Positions 1 through 10,644 of a stretch of DNA of 64,000 bases are shown here, one piece after another. Where the stretch lies: contig CBDBZX010000002.1 of the NCBI GenBank assembly GCA_965213645.1, positions 744,001 through 808,000 on the forward strand, in the 5' to 3' direction. The position numbers and the translations under genes are program-made. The DNA is from CBDBZX01 sp965213645. Its GTDB lineage: Bacteria > Deinococcota > Deinococci > Deinococcales > Trueperaceae. The stretch's first letter is position 1. Each line of letters starts with the position of its first letter. The notes under the pieces are model-generated. The model was not told where the DNA came from, did not search any database, and saw nothing but the letters and a program-made list of their open reading frames with translations.

Positions 1-2
1 TG

Positions 3-152
3 GACCACCGCTACAACCTCACGCAGCAGTTTGGTAAGGATGTCGGTTCGGAAGAGGCGACCAAGAACTTCGCGGATAATTTTTCACCATATTTTGCCAA
101 ACGCACGTGGCAGCGCCTTGTTAAGCGCTGGCGCGGTAGGTTGCCTGACTAA
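3..152 (+). CDS. C-terminal end of an unrecognised protein (partial)
   Basis: An open frame enters from the left edge and stops at TAA (150-152), giving 49 residues rich in charged and aromatic residues, ending in a basic stretch (KRWRGRLPD). The other two forward frames either stop early or read as low-complexity Ser/Arg. I do not recognise the family, and the start lies outside the window. A copy of the interspersed repeat follows immediately. Confidence 0.5.
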   Translation, partial: DHRYNLTQQFGKDVGSEEATKNFADNFSPYFAKRTWQRLVKRWRGRLPD

Positions 153-160
153 GAGGTTGT

Positions 161-360
161 CCGAATAAGTACACCGTTAAGCAACTGCAACACAACCTCT
201 TACTTGTCACCCTGTTCACGAAGTCGGGCGAAGCCTTGCTTGTCGAGGGGTCTCGCCTTGCGCTTCTCAGTCAGAGGAGTCGGCAAGGTCAGAGATTCTT
301 CACTCCACAGCCTGCCCTGAGCCTGCCGAATGGGTTCCGTTCAGAATGACATGACTCATC
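161..360 (-). repeat. Interspersed repeat, copy 1
   Basis: This gene-free stretch reads, on the minus strand, as GTCATTCTGA...GAAGAATCTCTG...CCTCTGACTGAGA...GGCGAGACCCCTCGACAAG...GGGTGACAAGTAAG...TTGCAGTTGCTTAAC. The same blocks in the same order occur at about 44033-44199, and a shorter version at about 54630-54735. The homology with the 44 kb copy includes the TTGCAGTTGCTTAAC tail. It sits between the partial gene and ygfZ and codes for nothing evident. Confidence 0.75.
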
Positions 361-443
361 TTTTAGTTAACGCTGTAATAGCAAGAGGTCGAGACGTTTT
401 GCAGACGCCACGTTTTGTGCCTGACGCATGATAAGACGAGGGT

Positions 444-1463
444 ATGATTCAAGCTGACTTTTTGACCGAACGCGGAGCGCGGGTGAATGGAGGAAGGGTC
501 TCGAGCTTCTCAGATGACCTCTCCAGAGAAGTCTACAGCCTCACCCAAAGTGCAGGACTCGTCCCCCTCCTCACGACTACGCCTCTGCGTTTAACCGGAA
601 CTGACCGCTTAGACTTCTTACATGGACAAGTCAGCAATGAGGTCAAGCGCCTAAAGGCAGGCGAGACCAACACTTCTTTAATGCTCAACGTCAAAGGGCA
701 CGCCTTAGCCCAGATGCGCGTCTACCGCCGCGAGGACGACCTCTTTGTGGCGATTGAAGGCGGTGCAGGGGACTTTGTGCAGCGCGAACTGCAAGCGCAC
801 ATTATCTTTGACCAGGTGGAATTAGAAAACCTCTCAGATGCGATTACCTCTTTTACGTTGCAAGGGGTGAAGTCTGGAGAGGTTCTAACGGAAGTTTTTG
901 ATACCGAATTACCGAGCGAAGGCGCGTTTATTCAACCCTCATTTGAAAGCGCTAAAGTTCTCGTCAGCCCCTCTAAGCGAAGTCAGGCGGGCGGCTTTGA
1001 CCTGCACGTGCTGAGCCGGGATGCAGAAACGTTATTCAAGAGGTTAGAGCAAGCGGGCGCGGCTCCTGCTGGGGAAGATGCTTTAGAGGCGGTGCGCGTC
1101 GCGGCGGGTATCGCCTCGGCGAGAGGTGAAGGTGGCGAGGGTGCGCTGCCGCAAGAGGTCGGCTTGGAGCACGCCGTGTCGTACCGCAAAGGGTGTTACT
1201 TGGGTCAAGAGATTATGGCGCGGATTGAGGCGCGGGGGAAGCTTCGTAAGGGGTTGAGAGGGGTGAGGTTGGACGCGCTTCCTAAAGATGGCTCAAAAGA
1301 CCTCTTGCTAGACGGTAAGAAAGTCGGGCGGCTCGGGACGGTTGTTGAGCATCCAGAGTTGGGTGTGATCGGCTTGGCGAGCGTGCGCACGGAGTTGAAG
1401 ACGGGGCAAGAGGTTGAGGTTGGAGAGGTTGCGGCGACGTTGAGCGATGTACCTTTCGTGTAA
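444..1463 (+). CDS. ygfZ: YgfZ/GcvT-type folate-binding protein
   Basis: The 339-residue product has the YgfZ signature KGCYLGQE at residues 249-256, with the conserved Cys251, and the typical N-terminal LTGTDRLDFLHGQVSN segment (50-65) of the GcvT-like fold. The family supports maintenance or repair of certain Fe-S proteins through folate binding in the cytoplasm. Length matches the family (about 325-345). The VOC gene starts on the base after its stop, so the two are probably co-transcribed. The first ATG is preceded by GAGGGT; the exact start is not certain because homology only becomes clear around residue 28. Confidence 0.88.
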   Translation: MIQADFLTERGARVNGGRVSSFSDDLSREVYSLTQSAGLVPLLTTTPLRLTGTDRLDFLHGQVSNEVKRLKAGETNTSLMLNVKGHALAQMRVYRREDDLFVAIEGGAGDFVQRELQAHIIFDQVELENLSDAITSFTLQGVKSGEVLTEVFDTELPSEGAFIQPSFESAKVLVSPSKRSQAGGFDLHVLSRDAETLFKRLEQAGAAPAGEDALEAVRVAAGIASARGEGGEGALPQEVGLEHAVSYRKGCYLGQEIMARIEARGKLRKGLRGVRLDALPKDGSKDLLLDGKKVGRLGTVVEHPELGVIGLASVRTELKTGQEVEVGEVAATLSDVPFV

Positions 1464-1847
1464 ATGATTAAGCTCGAGCGTTTCGACCATCTCGTCCTCA
1501 CGGTTCAGAGTATCGAAGTGACCTGCTCGTTTTATCAAGAGGTACTCGGCATGAAGGTCGTCACTTTTGATAAAGGGCTCAAAGCGCTTCATTTCGGTGA
1601 ACAGAAAATCAACTTGCATGAGCGCGGTCAAGAACTCGAGCCAAAAGCTCAAACGCCGCTGCCCGGTTCGGCTGACCTTTGCTTCGTCGCGCAAACCTCT
1701 TCTCAAGAGGTTATAGAGCATTTGCAGGCTTGCGGTGTGACAGTTGTCGAGGGTCCCGTGCTGCAAACAGGAGCATTAGGACCGATAACCTCAGTCTACT
1801 TCCGCGACCCGGATGGGAATTTGTTGGAGGTCTCGAGCTACGATTAG
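1464..1847 (+). CDS. VOC (glyoxalase/bleomycin-resistance) family protein
   Basis: The 127-residue protein has the two beta-alpha-beta-beta-beta halves of the vicinal-oxygen-chelate fold. FDHLVLTV near the N-terminus (His9) and YFRDPDGNLLEVSSY near the C-terminus (the second-half metal Glu in NLLEV) are typical metal-ligand positions. Members include dioxygenases, glyoxalase I and drug-binding proteins; the substrate cannot be told from sequence. The ATG directly abuts the ygfZ stop codon, so translational coupling is likely. Confidence 0.85.
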   Translation: MIKLERFDHLVLTVQSIEVTCSFYQEVLGMKVVTFDKGLKALHFGEQKINLHERGQELEPKAQTPLPGSADLCFVAQTSSQEVIEHLQACGVTVVEGPVLQTGALGPITSVYFRDPDGNLLEVSSYD

Positions 1848-1919
1848 CCACAACTAGACAAAGTGTGAAAAATGCGCGGTACACATAAACATCCACCGTG
1901 CTCATCCTCACAAAACCTC

Positions 1920-1925
1920 TATAAT
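1920..1925 (+). promoter_or_regulatory. -10 box of leaderless promoter for the mutase gene
   Basis: A perfect TATAAT ends 5 bases before the ATG at 1931. Transcription starting about 6-7 bases downstream would begin at or next to the start codon, and there is no Shine-Dalgarno sequence. No convincing -35 box is visible. Confidence 0.6.
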
Positions 1926-1930
1926 AAGGC

Positions 1931-3577
<1,647 letters not shown>

Positions 3578-3597
3578 CTGATAGCTGAGATACGATC

Positions 3598-4017
3598 ATG
3601 AAAATGAACTACAGAAGCGTTATGAGCAGCGGAATCGTCGCTGGTTTAACCATCGTTATCTTAGGTTTAGCATTGATTCCAGTCGTGGGCAGCGACATGG
3701 ATAGGGTACTGACAGATGCAGGATTACCTGCTTTAAGTAGCGGTGCAATGATCTATTTCGGAATCATGGCTCTGTTGCTAGGAGTTTTCGTTGTTTGGTT
3801 ATATGCCGCCATTCTTCCGCACTACGGTCCTGGCTTAAAAACAGCTACGATAGCTTCCTCTGTAATATGGTTTTTCACCTATTTTTGGTCGAACGCTTCA
3901 ATGGTGGCGTATGGCTTTATGCCAGTTAGAATAACGGTCATTGGCACCTTATGGGAACTTGTTGAGTTAGTTGTAGCAGGTGTAGTAGGCGCTCGGCTGT
4001 ATAAAGAGGATGAATAG
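3598..4017 (+). CDS. Four-helix integral membrane protein of unknown function
   Basis: The 139-residue product has four hydrophobic segments, at about residues 10-30, 48-72, 80-100 and 115-133, separated by short loops, ending in a charged KEDE tail. No cysteine pairs, metal motifs or catalytic signatures are seen. It starts 20 bases after the mutase stop; the spacer contains the word TAGCTGATAGCTGAG, related to the word-like repeats elsewhere. I do not recognise the family and no function can be assigned. Confidence 0.65.
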   Translation: MKMNYRSVMSSGIVAGLTIVILGLALIPVVGSDMDRVLTDAGLPALSSGAMIYFGIMALLLGVFVVWLYAAILPHYGPGLKTATIASSVIWFFTYFWSNASMVAYGFMPVRITVIGTLWELVELVVAGVVGARLYKEDE

Positions 4018-4257
4018 AGAACAGTAACGCAACCTGTCGCTTCGTATAAACCCGCTGAAGCTCGCTGGTAAACCCAATGTTGAAGCCGCTTTTACACCAC
4101 CAGACAAAACACATTAATTAATAATGTACCCCCGTACCTGCGCTATAGTGACCTCACAACGCAATACTCGCTCACCCACCGCGAAGCCTAGCTTAGATAG
4201 CTGTAAGAGACGCTAGGGAGCTGCTGTTACATAACGCTTACTCTAGGAGACCACGTC

Positions 4258-5463
4258 ATGAAAGTTGTACTTGTTTTCATTAGTGTCTTGTGCCTTAACG
4301 TTGCCTTCTCGCAGACCGATAAAGTGAATAGCTACTTCGGCATTAGCATAGCCACGTCTACCGTTGAAGATTACATTCAAACGAGGATGGACGAACTCAA
4401 CATGCCGGGGCTGTCCATTGCCATTATCAACGGCGGCGAGGTCGTATACCGGGAAACGTTCGGCTACGCTAACGTTGAAGAGGGTAGTCCCGTCACGAAC
4501 GAAACAATCTTTGAGGGAGCTTCCCTCTCCAAGCCTGTCTTTGCCTTTTTTGTGATGACTTTTGTGGAGGAGGGAACGCTTGACCTAGACAGACCTCTTT
4601 ATGAATACTACCCGTATCCCGACATAGCGCACGACGAGAGGTACAAACAGATCACGGCGAGAATGGTGTTGAGCCATCAGGCAGGCTTTCCCAACTGGCG
4701 CGAAGATGACGGCGGAACGCTCAGGCTGCACTTCGAGCCGGGCACGGACTACCGCTATTCGGGCGAGGGCTATCAGTATTTGGCGCTGGTGCTGAGGGAA
4801 ATCGCGGGAACCGACTGGGCGGGTTTGGACGCGCTGTTTCAAGAGCGAGTCGCTGAACCTCTTGGGCTCGAGCACACCGCCTTCATTGAGACACCTTACA
4901 TACGCGCCAATAAAGCCCAGCCCCATGATGAAAACGGAAGCCCAATCGACCGGAATAACTACTGGTTTCGCAAAAATGAAGGTGTCTTCGTCGCGCCAGC
5001 TTCGATTCGCTCTGAGCCTACGGACTTTTCGAAGTGGATGCTCACCGTGATGGATAAAGGCTTGTTGACAGAGGAGAGCTACGCGCAGATGCTTAAACCC
5101 CACGCGGAGACCGCCCCGATTCAAGAGGGAGGAATCTTCTACACCTTAGGATTCCAAACGATCGGGTTCCCTTTCGGTAACCTCTATATGCACGGTGGCG
5201 ATAACACCGGCTTCGACGCTTTTCTCGCACTCGATACGGGCAAGGACTGGGGCTTCGTGATGTTTGCAAACTCGGATAACGGGCAAGCGTTTGGTGAGGA
5301 GCTTCTTTACTGGCTAGTGACCGGACCGAATCAAACCGCCTTTTTAGTGGTTGCAGGTACTATCGCGCTCACGCTGCTCGTTTTAATTGTCGTGGGCACC
5401 GTCGTTGCGATTAGAAGATTGCTCAGAAGATTACGGCGTCGCCCGCGCCCGGCGCTGAACTGA
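4258..5463 (+). CDS. Serine beta-lactamase-like hydrolase (class C/esterase family), membrane-anchored
   Basis: The protein (401 residues) begins with a signal peptide (residues 1-19, cleavage near AFS-QT). It has the penicillin-binding fold motifs in order: SxxK at Ser89-Leu-Ser-Lys92, the Tyr motif YSG at 166-168, and HGG at 311-313 in place of KTG. This pattern fits class C-like esterases and peptidases (EstB, AmpH, D-aminopeptidase relatives). The C-terminus has one transmembrane helix (about 357-383) and a very basic tail (RRLLRRLRRRPRP), so the catalytic domain is probably outside and tethered. AGGAG precedes the ATG. Substrate unknown. Confidence 0.85.
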   Translation: MKVVLVFISVLCLNVAFSQTDKVNSYFGISIATSTVEDYIQTRMDELNMPGLSIAIINGGEVVYRETFGYANVEEGSPVTNETIFEGASLSKPVFAFFVMTFVEEGTLDLDRPLYEYYPYPDIAHDERYKQITARMVLSHQAGFPNWREDDGGTLRLHFEPGTDYRYSGEGYQYLALVLREIAGTDWAGLDALFQERVAEPLGLEHTAFIETPYIRANKAQPHDENGSPIDRNNYWFRKNEGVFVAPASIRSEPTDFSKWMLTVMDKGLLTEESYAQMLKPHAETAPIQEGGIFYTLGFQTIGFPFGNLYMHGGDNTGFDAFLALDTGKDWGFVMFANSDNGQAFGEELLYWLVTGPNQTAFLVVAGTIALTLLVLIVVGTVVAIRRLLRRLRRRPRPALN

Positions 5464-5466
5464 GCG

Positions 5467-5670
5467 GTGTCGCTACCCGCGCTCTTACGTCTCATCGTTA
5501 CCGCTATCCAGGTCGTTGGACCTCTTTTTCCCTACCCTGAGAGGTGGCGTCGCCCCGTTGGGCTCGTGATTTCGGTGCTCGTCGGCTGGCAGTTCTGGCA
5601 CGACGTGTTGCTGAGCATGATGCCGGCTATTATTGGGTCTATTGACAAAAGTGGCGTTGCCAGGTCATAA
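5467..5670 (+). CDS. Small hypothetical membrane protein
   Basis: A 67-residue frame opens with GTG three bases after the hydrolase stop. It contains two hydrophobic stretches (about 5-23 and 29-50) separated by YPERWRRP, giving a plausible two-helix hairpin. The tight spacing suggests co-expression with the hydrolase. There is no recognisable family, and a chance frame cannot be excluded. Confidence 0.4.
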   Translation: MSLPALLRLIVTAIQVVGPLFPYPERWRRPVGLVISVLVGWQFWHDVLLSMMPAIIGSIDKSGVARS

Positions 5671-5787
5671 CCATACCTATGCCACAGTTCACACTATTCC
5701 TAAACGACATTCGAAGCCTCCGCAGATATCCGGGCGGCTCGAGCCCATAATGCCCCTTCACATTTTGACTCACTTGGCGGACGCCAC

Positions 5788-7497
5788 ATGAACCTAAAAA
5801 CTTTGATTCCGGCGCTCGAGTGGATCAGCTCATATAAGCCGCGCTATCTGACCGCTGACCTCATGGCGGGGCTCATCATTGCGGTGATGCTAGTGCCGCA
5901 GGGCATGGCGTACGCCCTGCTCGCCGGGTTGCCGCCGGTGGTCGGACTCTACGCCTCGACGATTCCCCTTTTTGCTTACGCGCTTTTTGGTAGCTCGAGG
6001 CAACTCGCAGTCGGACCCGTCGCCATCTCGTCGCTGATTACACTTTCGGGTGTTTCGGCGCTCGCGCAGCAGGGCAGTGCGGAATTTATCGGGCTGGCGG
6101 CGCTCTTGGCGCTCATGGTTGGCGGGATTCAACTCTTACTAGGCGTGGTGAGAGCGGGCTTTTTGACCAACTTCATCTCGCACGCGGTCATTAGCGGCTT
6201 CACCTCGGCGGCGGCAATTATCATCGCGCTGAGTCAGCTTCGGCACCTGCTCGGCATCGACTTAGAGGGGGGCAACGTCTTTCAGACGCTTTGGGAGGCG
6301 CTCACTCGCATCGGCGAGACGAACCTCGTCACTTTAGCCATCGGCGGGATGAGCATCGTGACCCTGTACCTGCTCGGGCGCTACGCCAAGCGCTTCCCGG
6401 CGGCAATTTTAGTGGTCGTTTTGAGCACCTTGGCGGTCTACCTCTTTCGGTTAGATGCGTACGGCGTCAACATCGTGGGGGAGGTGCCGAGCGGTCTGCC
6501 CAGTTTCGCGCTGCCTGCGTTTAGCATAGAGGCTTTGGGCGCACTCGTGCCGATTGCGCTGACCGTCTCGTTCGTGAACTTTATGGAGTCGATTGCGGTT
6601 GCTAAAGCGATTGCCAGCAAAGAGCAGTACAAGATTGACGCGAACCGAGAACTCATCGGGTTAGGGTTTGCCAACATCGTCGGTGGATTTTTTCGCGCGT
6701 ATCCGGTGGCGGGGGCGTTCTCGAGGACCGCCGTCAACCACCAAGCGGGCGCGAAAACACAACTCGCTTCGGTCTTTACCGCGCTGCTCATTATCATCAC
6801 GCTGCTCTTTTTAACGCCGCTCTTTTACTACTTGCCTAACGCGGTGCTCGCGGCTATTGTCATGGTCGCGGTCTTGGGTCTGGTTGACATCGGAGAGCCG
6901 ATTCACCTCTTTCAGCTCAAACCTATCGACGGCTGGACGCTGGTGACGACCTTTACCGCGACGCTCGTGCTGGGCGTCGTGCCGGGGCTCCTCATCGGGG
7001 TGGGGTTTAGCCTACTCGTCTTCGTGGGGCGCAGCGCCTACCCACACACCGCTGAGCTGGGGCGCTTGGAAAAGGAGGGGGTCTACCTAGAACTCGACCG
7101 CTACCCCGAGGCGCAGACCTTTGAGAAGGTGTTCATGGCGCGTATGGACGCTTCGCTCTACTTCGCCAACATGTCGTATTTTGAGACGCTCATCAACGAC
7201 GCCGTTGCGGACCGCCCCGGCTTAGACCACATCCTCCTCGACTTTTCGCCTGTCAACGACATGGACGCGGTGGCGCTCGAGACCTTGGAGAACGAAATGG
7301 ACACGCTCGCCGAGCAGAACATCACCGTGCACATCGCCGAGATGAAGGGACCGGTACGCGACCTCGCTGAAAGAGCGGGCTGGTTCGAGCGCTACGGCGA
7401 GCGCATTGCCTACTTAAAACTTGAAGACGCTCTAGTAGATATCGGCGTGCTGCCTCGAGCCGCTGATACCCAAACAAGCACAGCAGGACCTAAGTGA
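5788..7497 (+). CDS. SulP family anion transporter with C-terminal STAS domain
   Basis: The 569-residue protein matches SulP permeases: about 11-12 membrane segments from residue 22 to about 415, with the family segment LMAGLIIAVMLVPQGMAYALLAGLPPVVGLYAS near the N-terminus split across helices 1-2, and a cytoplasmic STAS domain at about 440-555 containing the strand HILLDFSPVNDMDAVALETL. The family moves sulfate, bicarbonate or carboxylates; which one is not visible. A CATAAT box lies about 36 bases before the ATG. A Thr/Ser-rich tail ends the protein. Confidence 0.92.
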   Translation: MNLKTLIPALEWISSYKPRYLTADLMAGLIIAVMLVPQGMAYALLAGLPPVVGLYASTIPLFAYALFGSSRQLAVGPVAISSLITLSGVSALAQQGSAEFIGLAALLALMVGGIQLLLGVVRAGFLTNFISHAVISGFTSAAAIIIALSQLRHLLGIDLEGGNVFQTLWEALTRIGETNLVTLAIGGMSIVTLYLLGRYAKRFPAAILVVVLSTLAVYLFRLDAYGVNIVGEVPSGLPSFALPAFSIEALGALVPIALTVSFVNFMESIAVAKAIASKEQYKIDANRELIGLGFANIVGGFFRAYPVAGAFSRTAVNHQAGAKTQLASVFTALLIIITLLFLTPLFYYLPNAVLAAIVMVAVLGLVDIGEPIHLFQLKPIDGWTLVTTFTATLVLGVVPGLLIGVGFSLLVFVGRSAYPHTAELGRLEKEGVYLELDRYPEAQTFEKVFMARMDASLYFANMSYFETLINDAVADRPGLDHILLDFSPVNDMDAVALETLENEMDTLAEQNITVHIAEMKGPVRDLAERAGWFERYGERIAYLKLEDALVDIGVLPRAADTQTSTAGPK

Positions 7498-7636
7498 CGA
7501 GAGGTTGAACGTAGCAGGCACTGTTTACGGTTTGGCGACGGAAGAGGTGAGCTTTTTGTGGTTCGCTCGAGCAAGTGGGGTACTCGCCTGTGCACTGCTG
7601 AGCAAAATATAGCGTCAGCCTACTCTAAACCTGCGC

Positions 7637-7642
7637 TATGAT
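7637..7642 (+). promoter_or_regulatory. -10 box of leaderless promoter for the B12-binding subunit
   Basis: TATGAT ends exactly 6 bases before the ATG at 7649 and no ribosome binding site is present. It is embedded in CCTGCGCTATGAT, which resembles CCTGCGCTATAGT at about 4137-4149, upstream of the serine hydrolase. Confidence 0.6.
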
Positions 7643-7648
7643 GGCGTC

Positions 7649-8065
7649 ATGGAACAGCGCAATATTCGCGTACTTATCGCCAAACCTGGCTTAGACGGTC
7701 ACGATAGAGGTGCTAAGGTCATCGCCCGCGCCCTTCGTGACGCCGGTATGGAAGTCATCTACACGGGGCTGCGGCAAACGAGTGAGATGATCGTCAACGC
7801 CGCCGTACAAGAAGACGTGGACGTGGTCGGGCTCTCCATCCTCTCAGGGGCGCATATGCACTACTTCAAAGAGATTATGGCAGGGCTCGAGGAGAGGGGT
7901 GCGCCAGACATCATCGTGTTTGGCGGCGGCATCGTACCCGACCAAGATTTACCTAAACTTAAAGAGATGGGCGTAGCGGAGATTTTCACGCCGGGGGCGA
8001 GCACACAAGAGGTTGTCAAGTATCTTCAGGAGACCGTACCGGAAAAGTGGGCGCAAGAGGTTTGA
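7649..8065 (+). CDS. icmB: B12-binding small subunit of acyl-CoA mutase (IcmB-like)
   Basis: This 138-residue stand-alone cobalamin-binding domain has DxHxxG at Asp16-Gly-His18-Asp-Arg-Gly21 (His18 is the lower axial Co ligand), the SILSG segment at about 72-76 and GGG (about 91-93). Length equals that of separate mutase small subunits (about 135-140). It should pair with the large subunit at 1931-3577, although four unrelated genes lie between them; both genes have their own leaderless promoter. No MeaB/ArgK-type G-protein chaperone is in the window. Confidence 0.9.
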   Translation: MEQRNIRVLIAKPGLDGHDRGAKVIARALRDAGMEVIYTGLRQTSEMIVNAAVQEDVDVVGLSILSGAHMHYFKEIMAGLEERGAPDIIVFGGGIVPDQDLPKLKEMGVAEIFTPGASTQEVVKYLQETVPEKWAQEV

Positions 8066-8074
8066 TTGGCGGGG

Positions 8075-8572
8075 CTAGACTTCGCACTCGCAGCCGCATT
8101 CAAACGCTAGCTTCACGGGCGACTCGAGCCGCTTCGCCCCGTCCCTGCGGTGATGGTAAACGATTTTCGTCTGCGGTTCAAAGATGATCACGTCTTTGAC
8201 GCCGAAAGCTAAGTAAAAAGATGGCGCGAGTTCCAAGTCTTTACGCTCGTAACCTTCACTGACGATTTCGATGACTGCCTCTGGCACGGCAGACAAGGCT
8301 TTACGCTGCTCGATCTCTTTGGGTAGCTCACAGAGAACAGCAATGTCAGGACGTTTCAAAGAGCTGTCAGAAAATTTGAAGAGAACGTCAGCGATGTGGA
8401 CGCAACCACAACCTGCCGCGTCTTTAGAGGTGATGCTGGCGCGGATGCGGTCAACTTGAAGTTGATGCGCCAGAAGAGGGCTCGCCTCCCAAACGGGCAA
8501 CCCGCGCATAATCTCGAGCCGCACGTTAAGCAGGTCGGCTTGCATGATGAGGTCTTCGGGCGGGATGCTCAT
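8075..8572 (-). CDS. Uma2-family (DUF820) PD-(D/E)XK nuclease-like protein
   Basis: The 165-residue product has the Uma2 core: RPDIAVL (the acidic Asp), then EAVIEIVSEGYERKDL, where Glu and Lys complete a PD-(D/E)XK-like site, and FYLAFGVKDVIIFEP. These proteins are very common in Deinococcota, Chloroflexi and cyanobacteria; their biological role is not settled. It carries clustered cysteines (AAGCGCVH and a C-terminal ECGCECEV) that are not a family hallmark. The ATG at 8572 is chosen because a -10 box lies exactly 6 bases upstream; a longer frame upstream has no family similarity. Confidence 0.8.
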   Translation of the reverse strand: MSIPPEDLIMQADLLNVRLEIMRGLPVWEASPLLAHQLQVDRIRASITSKDAAGCGCVHIADVLFKFSDSSLKRPDIAVLCELPKEIEQRKALSAVPEAVIEIVSEGYERKDLELAPSFYLAFGVKDVIIFEPQTKIVYHHRRDGAKRLESPVKLAFECGCECEV

Positions 8573-8578
8573 AGGGGC

Positions 8579-8584
8579 AGTATA
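8579..8584 (-). promoter_or_regulatory. -10 box of leaderless promoter for the Uma2 gene
   Basis: On the minus strand TATACT is followed by 6 bases and then the ATG at 8572. No Shine-Dalgarno sequence is present. Confidence 0.55.
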
Positions 8585-8600
8585 GCAAGGCACAGCGTCC

Positions 8601-9350
8601 CTACCGCGCTTGGTCGTTGAGCCCCCAGTCATAGGACATGTACTCCACGTCCAACTCAGGACTCTCCAAAACTGCAGTTGCCTCTTCGTCTGCAAAAGAG
8701 GTCAAATAAGCTGGAACGGACGCGGCGGCGTCTGTGAAGTCACCTTCAAACCAGTCGAAAATCTTGCTGATGCTCGCGGTACTGGTTTCGTAGCGGTTTC
8801 TTATCGGGTCGTTGATAAAAGACCGGGCTTGCTCGTTCAGTTGCGCCTCTAACCTCTCGGCGGTGTAGGCTTCGGTGCGAAGCTCAGGGCAACTCGTCGA
8901 AGCGCAGACGATCGCAAAGTGAATGCGCGGCTCCTCGAATTGAGACCGGAGCACGTCGTTTTCAATTTCATCCAAGCTGTAAGAAGTTCCGTTCACGACG
9001 TGCTTCTCTTCGGTAAAGAAAGAGCGCTCGGGGATGCCCAAGAAGTCCCTGGGTCGAATCGTCTCTACCGGATAGCGCTCCAACACTTCGCGCAGGGCAA
9101 AGGCGTTATAGGCGTTGATCCAAAAGGCCAAACGTTCGCCTTCAGATAAGCTCGTAGGGTCAAAGGACGCCAGTTCATCGGTAAAGGTGCGGAGCGCTGA
9201 GAGGTCGGTGTCACTTGCCTTCCAAGCGGTGTAGTCCACGAGTCCTTCGCCGCTAACGTACTTGCTCAGCAAGCCGTTTAAGCTCGCTTCGTCATAGGCG
9301 AACGCGGACGGTAGCAGGATAAGGATGAGAGCTGCCAAGAAGAATCGCAT
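8601..9350 (-). CDS. Exported DUF547 protein
   Basis: The 249-residue product begins with a signal peptide (FFLAALILILLPSAFA). The body shows the DUF547 pattern: AFWINAYNAFALREVLERYPV, EIENDVLR, and the cysteine-containing IHFAIVCASTSCPELRTEAY. DUF547 has a distant papain-like resemblance, but its reaction is unknown. The start at 9350 is chosen because the signal peptide begins there; the 46 residues of upstream open frame look non-coding. A near-match -10 (TACAAC) lies 6 bases upstream. Confidence 0.8.
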   Translation of the reverse strand: MRFFLAALILILLPSAFAYDEASLNGLLSKYVSGEGLVDYTAWKASDTDLSALRTFTDELASFDPTSLSEGERLAFWINAYNAFALREVLERYPVETIRPRDFLGIPERSFFTEEKHVVNGTSYSLDEIENDVLRSQFEEPRIHFAIVCASTSCPELRTEAYTAERLEAQLNEQARSFINDPIRNRYETSTASISKIFDWFEGDFTDAAASVPAYLTSFADEEATAVLESPELDVEYMSYDWGLNDQAR

Positions 9351-9411
9351 ATGTTCGTTGTAACGCGCTACACGGTTTTTGTCGGTTAAACGCCATACCT
9401 GACGCGGTTCA

Positions 9412-10530
9412 TTAACCCTTGCCAAAGGTGCTGAGGCGGCGCTCCAACCCTCGCAAACTCTCCACATTGTGCCCCGGCGCAAACACATCTACGTAAGGGA
9501 GCGCCGTTTGCATCCCGGCGACGGAAGGTTCATACCCTGGCGCAGCCGCCAACGGGTTAAGCCACACGAGCCGCTGACTCCGCGCTTGCAAGGTGCGCAT
9601 CGCACCGCGTAAGGTTTCTAAGTCGCCCGTGTCCCATCCATCGCTGACGATAATTACGGCAGTTTTTGGACCTAAGAGCGTGCCGTAGCGCTTCACTAGA
9701 TTCTGTAAACACTTTCCAATCTTCGTGCCGCCGCTGCGCCCCGGCATCGCCTGAGCTGCGTTTTTAAGCGCCTCGTCAGGACCGCGCTGTTGCAAAAACG
9801 GCGTGAGGCGGTACAAGTCTGTGCTGAAGCCGAAGACCTCAATCTGCCCGAGCCGCCGCTGCTGCATCAGCGCGTAGGCGAGTTGGAGCAAGAAGGCGTT
9901 GTGTGCGAGCATGGAGCCGCTGACATCGAAGGCGAAAATCAGGCGTGTTTTGCCTTGAGCGTAGCGTTTGTAAACGAGTTTAAGCATCTCTCCGTGACTC
10001 AGGCTGCGCCGCACCGAGCGGCGCAGGTCGGCGCGTCTACCTCTCAACGTGGGGACGGTGCGCCTCGAGCGCCGCGTCGCCAACCTCTTGGCGAGTCGCG
10101 CCGCCGCCCGGTTGAGCGCCCCTACGTCATGTGTGGGCGGCGTGCTGCGGTCTGTGGTGGTCGTTTCAGAAGGGCTGTAACTCATGGTCTCTATGACCTC
10201 ATCCCCTGTTTCATCCTCGGCCCAATCCGTCACGGTTTGCCCCTGCGACTTTTTCTTCGGAGGCTGGGGCGGTGGTAAGTCCGTTTTAGTAACTGTGAGT
10301 GAGCCGCCAAAGTAGAGGTCGAAGGTGTCGTCGAATTGAATGCGTTCTTTTGGAGTGCGGGTAAAGACGAGCCGCAACGCTGTACGAACATCGGTACGCT
10401 CGCCGAAATCAACCACCTCGAGCGTCCGTAACGCCAACGCAACCTCGGCTGCGCCCGCCGTGAAGCCCTGTCCGCGCAAGAGATGGGTAAAAGTCAAGAG
10501 GTTGGCTTCTAGGGTTCCGGGATAGGTCAT
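9412..10530 (-). CDS. coxE: CoxE-like VWA domain protein
   Basis: The 372-residue protein has a C-terminal von Willebrand A domain with the MIDAS motif DVSGSM inside LIFAFDVSGSMLAHNAFLLQL, preceded by a basic linker and a Pro-rich segment. This is the CoxE (DUF58/VWA-containing) architecture. In carbon-monoxide dehydrogenase systems CoxE works with the MoxR-type ATPase CoxD to mature the Mo-Cu centre. Here the MoxR gene is at 11125-12066 and the hydroxylase genes at 17.5-21.9 kb, so a maturation role is a reasonable inference. Start at ATG 10530 is the first one close to recognisable similarity. Confidence 0.82.
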   Translation of the reverse strand: MTYPGTLEANLLTFTHLLRGQGFTAGAAEVALALRTLEVVDFGERTDVRTALRLVFTRTPKERIQFDDTFDLYFGGSLTVTKTDLPPPQPPKKKSQGQTVTDWAEDETGDEVIETMSYSPSETTTTDRSTPPTHDVGALNRAAARLAKRLATRRSRRTVPTLRGRRADLRRSVRRSLSHGEMLKLVYKRYAQGKTRLIFAFDVSGSMLAHNAFLLQLAYALMQQRRLGQIEVFGFSTDLYRLTPFLQQRGPDEALKNAAQAMPGRSGGTKIGKCLQNLVKRYGTLLGPKTAVIIVSDGWDTGDLETLRGAMRTLQARSQRLVWLNPLAAAPGYEPSVAGMQTALPYVDVFAPGHNVESLRGLERRLSTFGKG

Positions 10531-10644
10531 AGGTGCAGGATTGTCCTCTTTGAATTTTAGCCGTAAGGAATTAGCCTTCGGCTTAAAGCCTCTGGTTGTG
10601 CTTTCTCTCACGGATACCGACCCAAACTACGCTGAAGCGCCTCG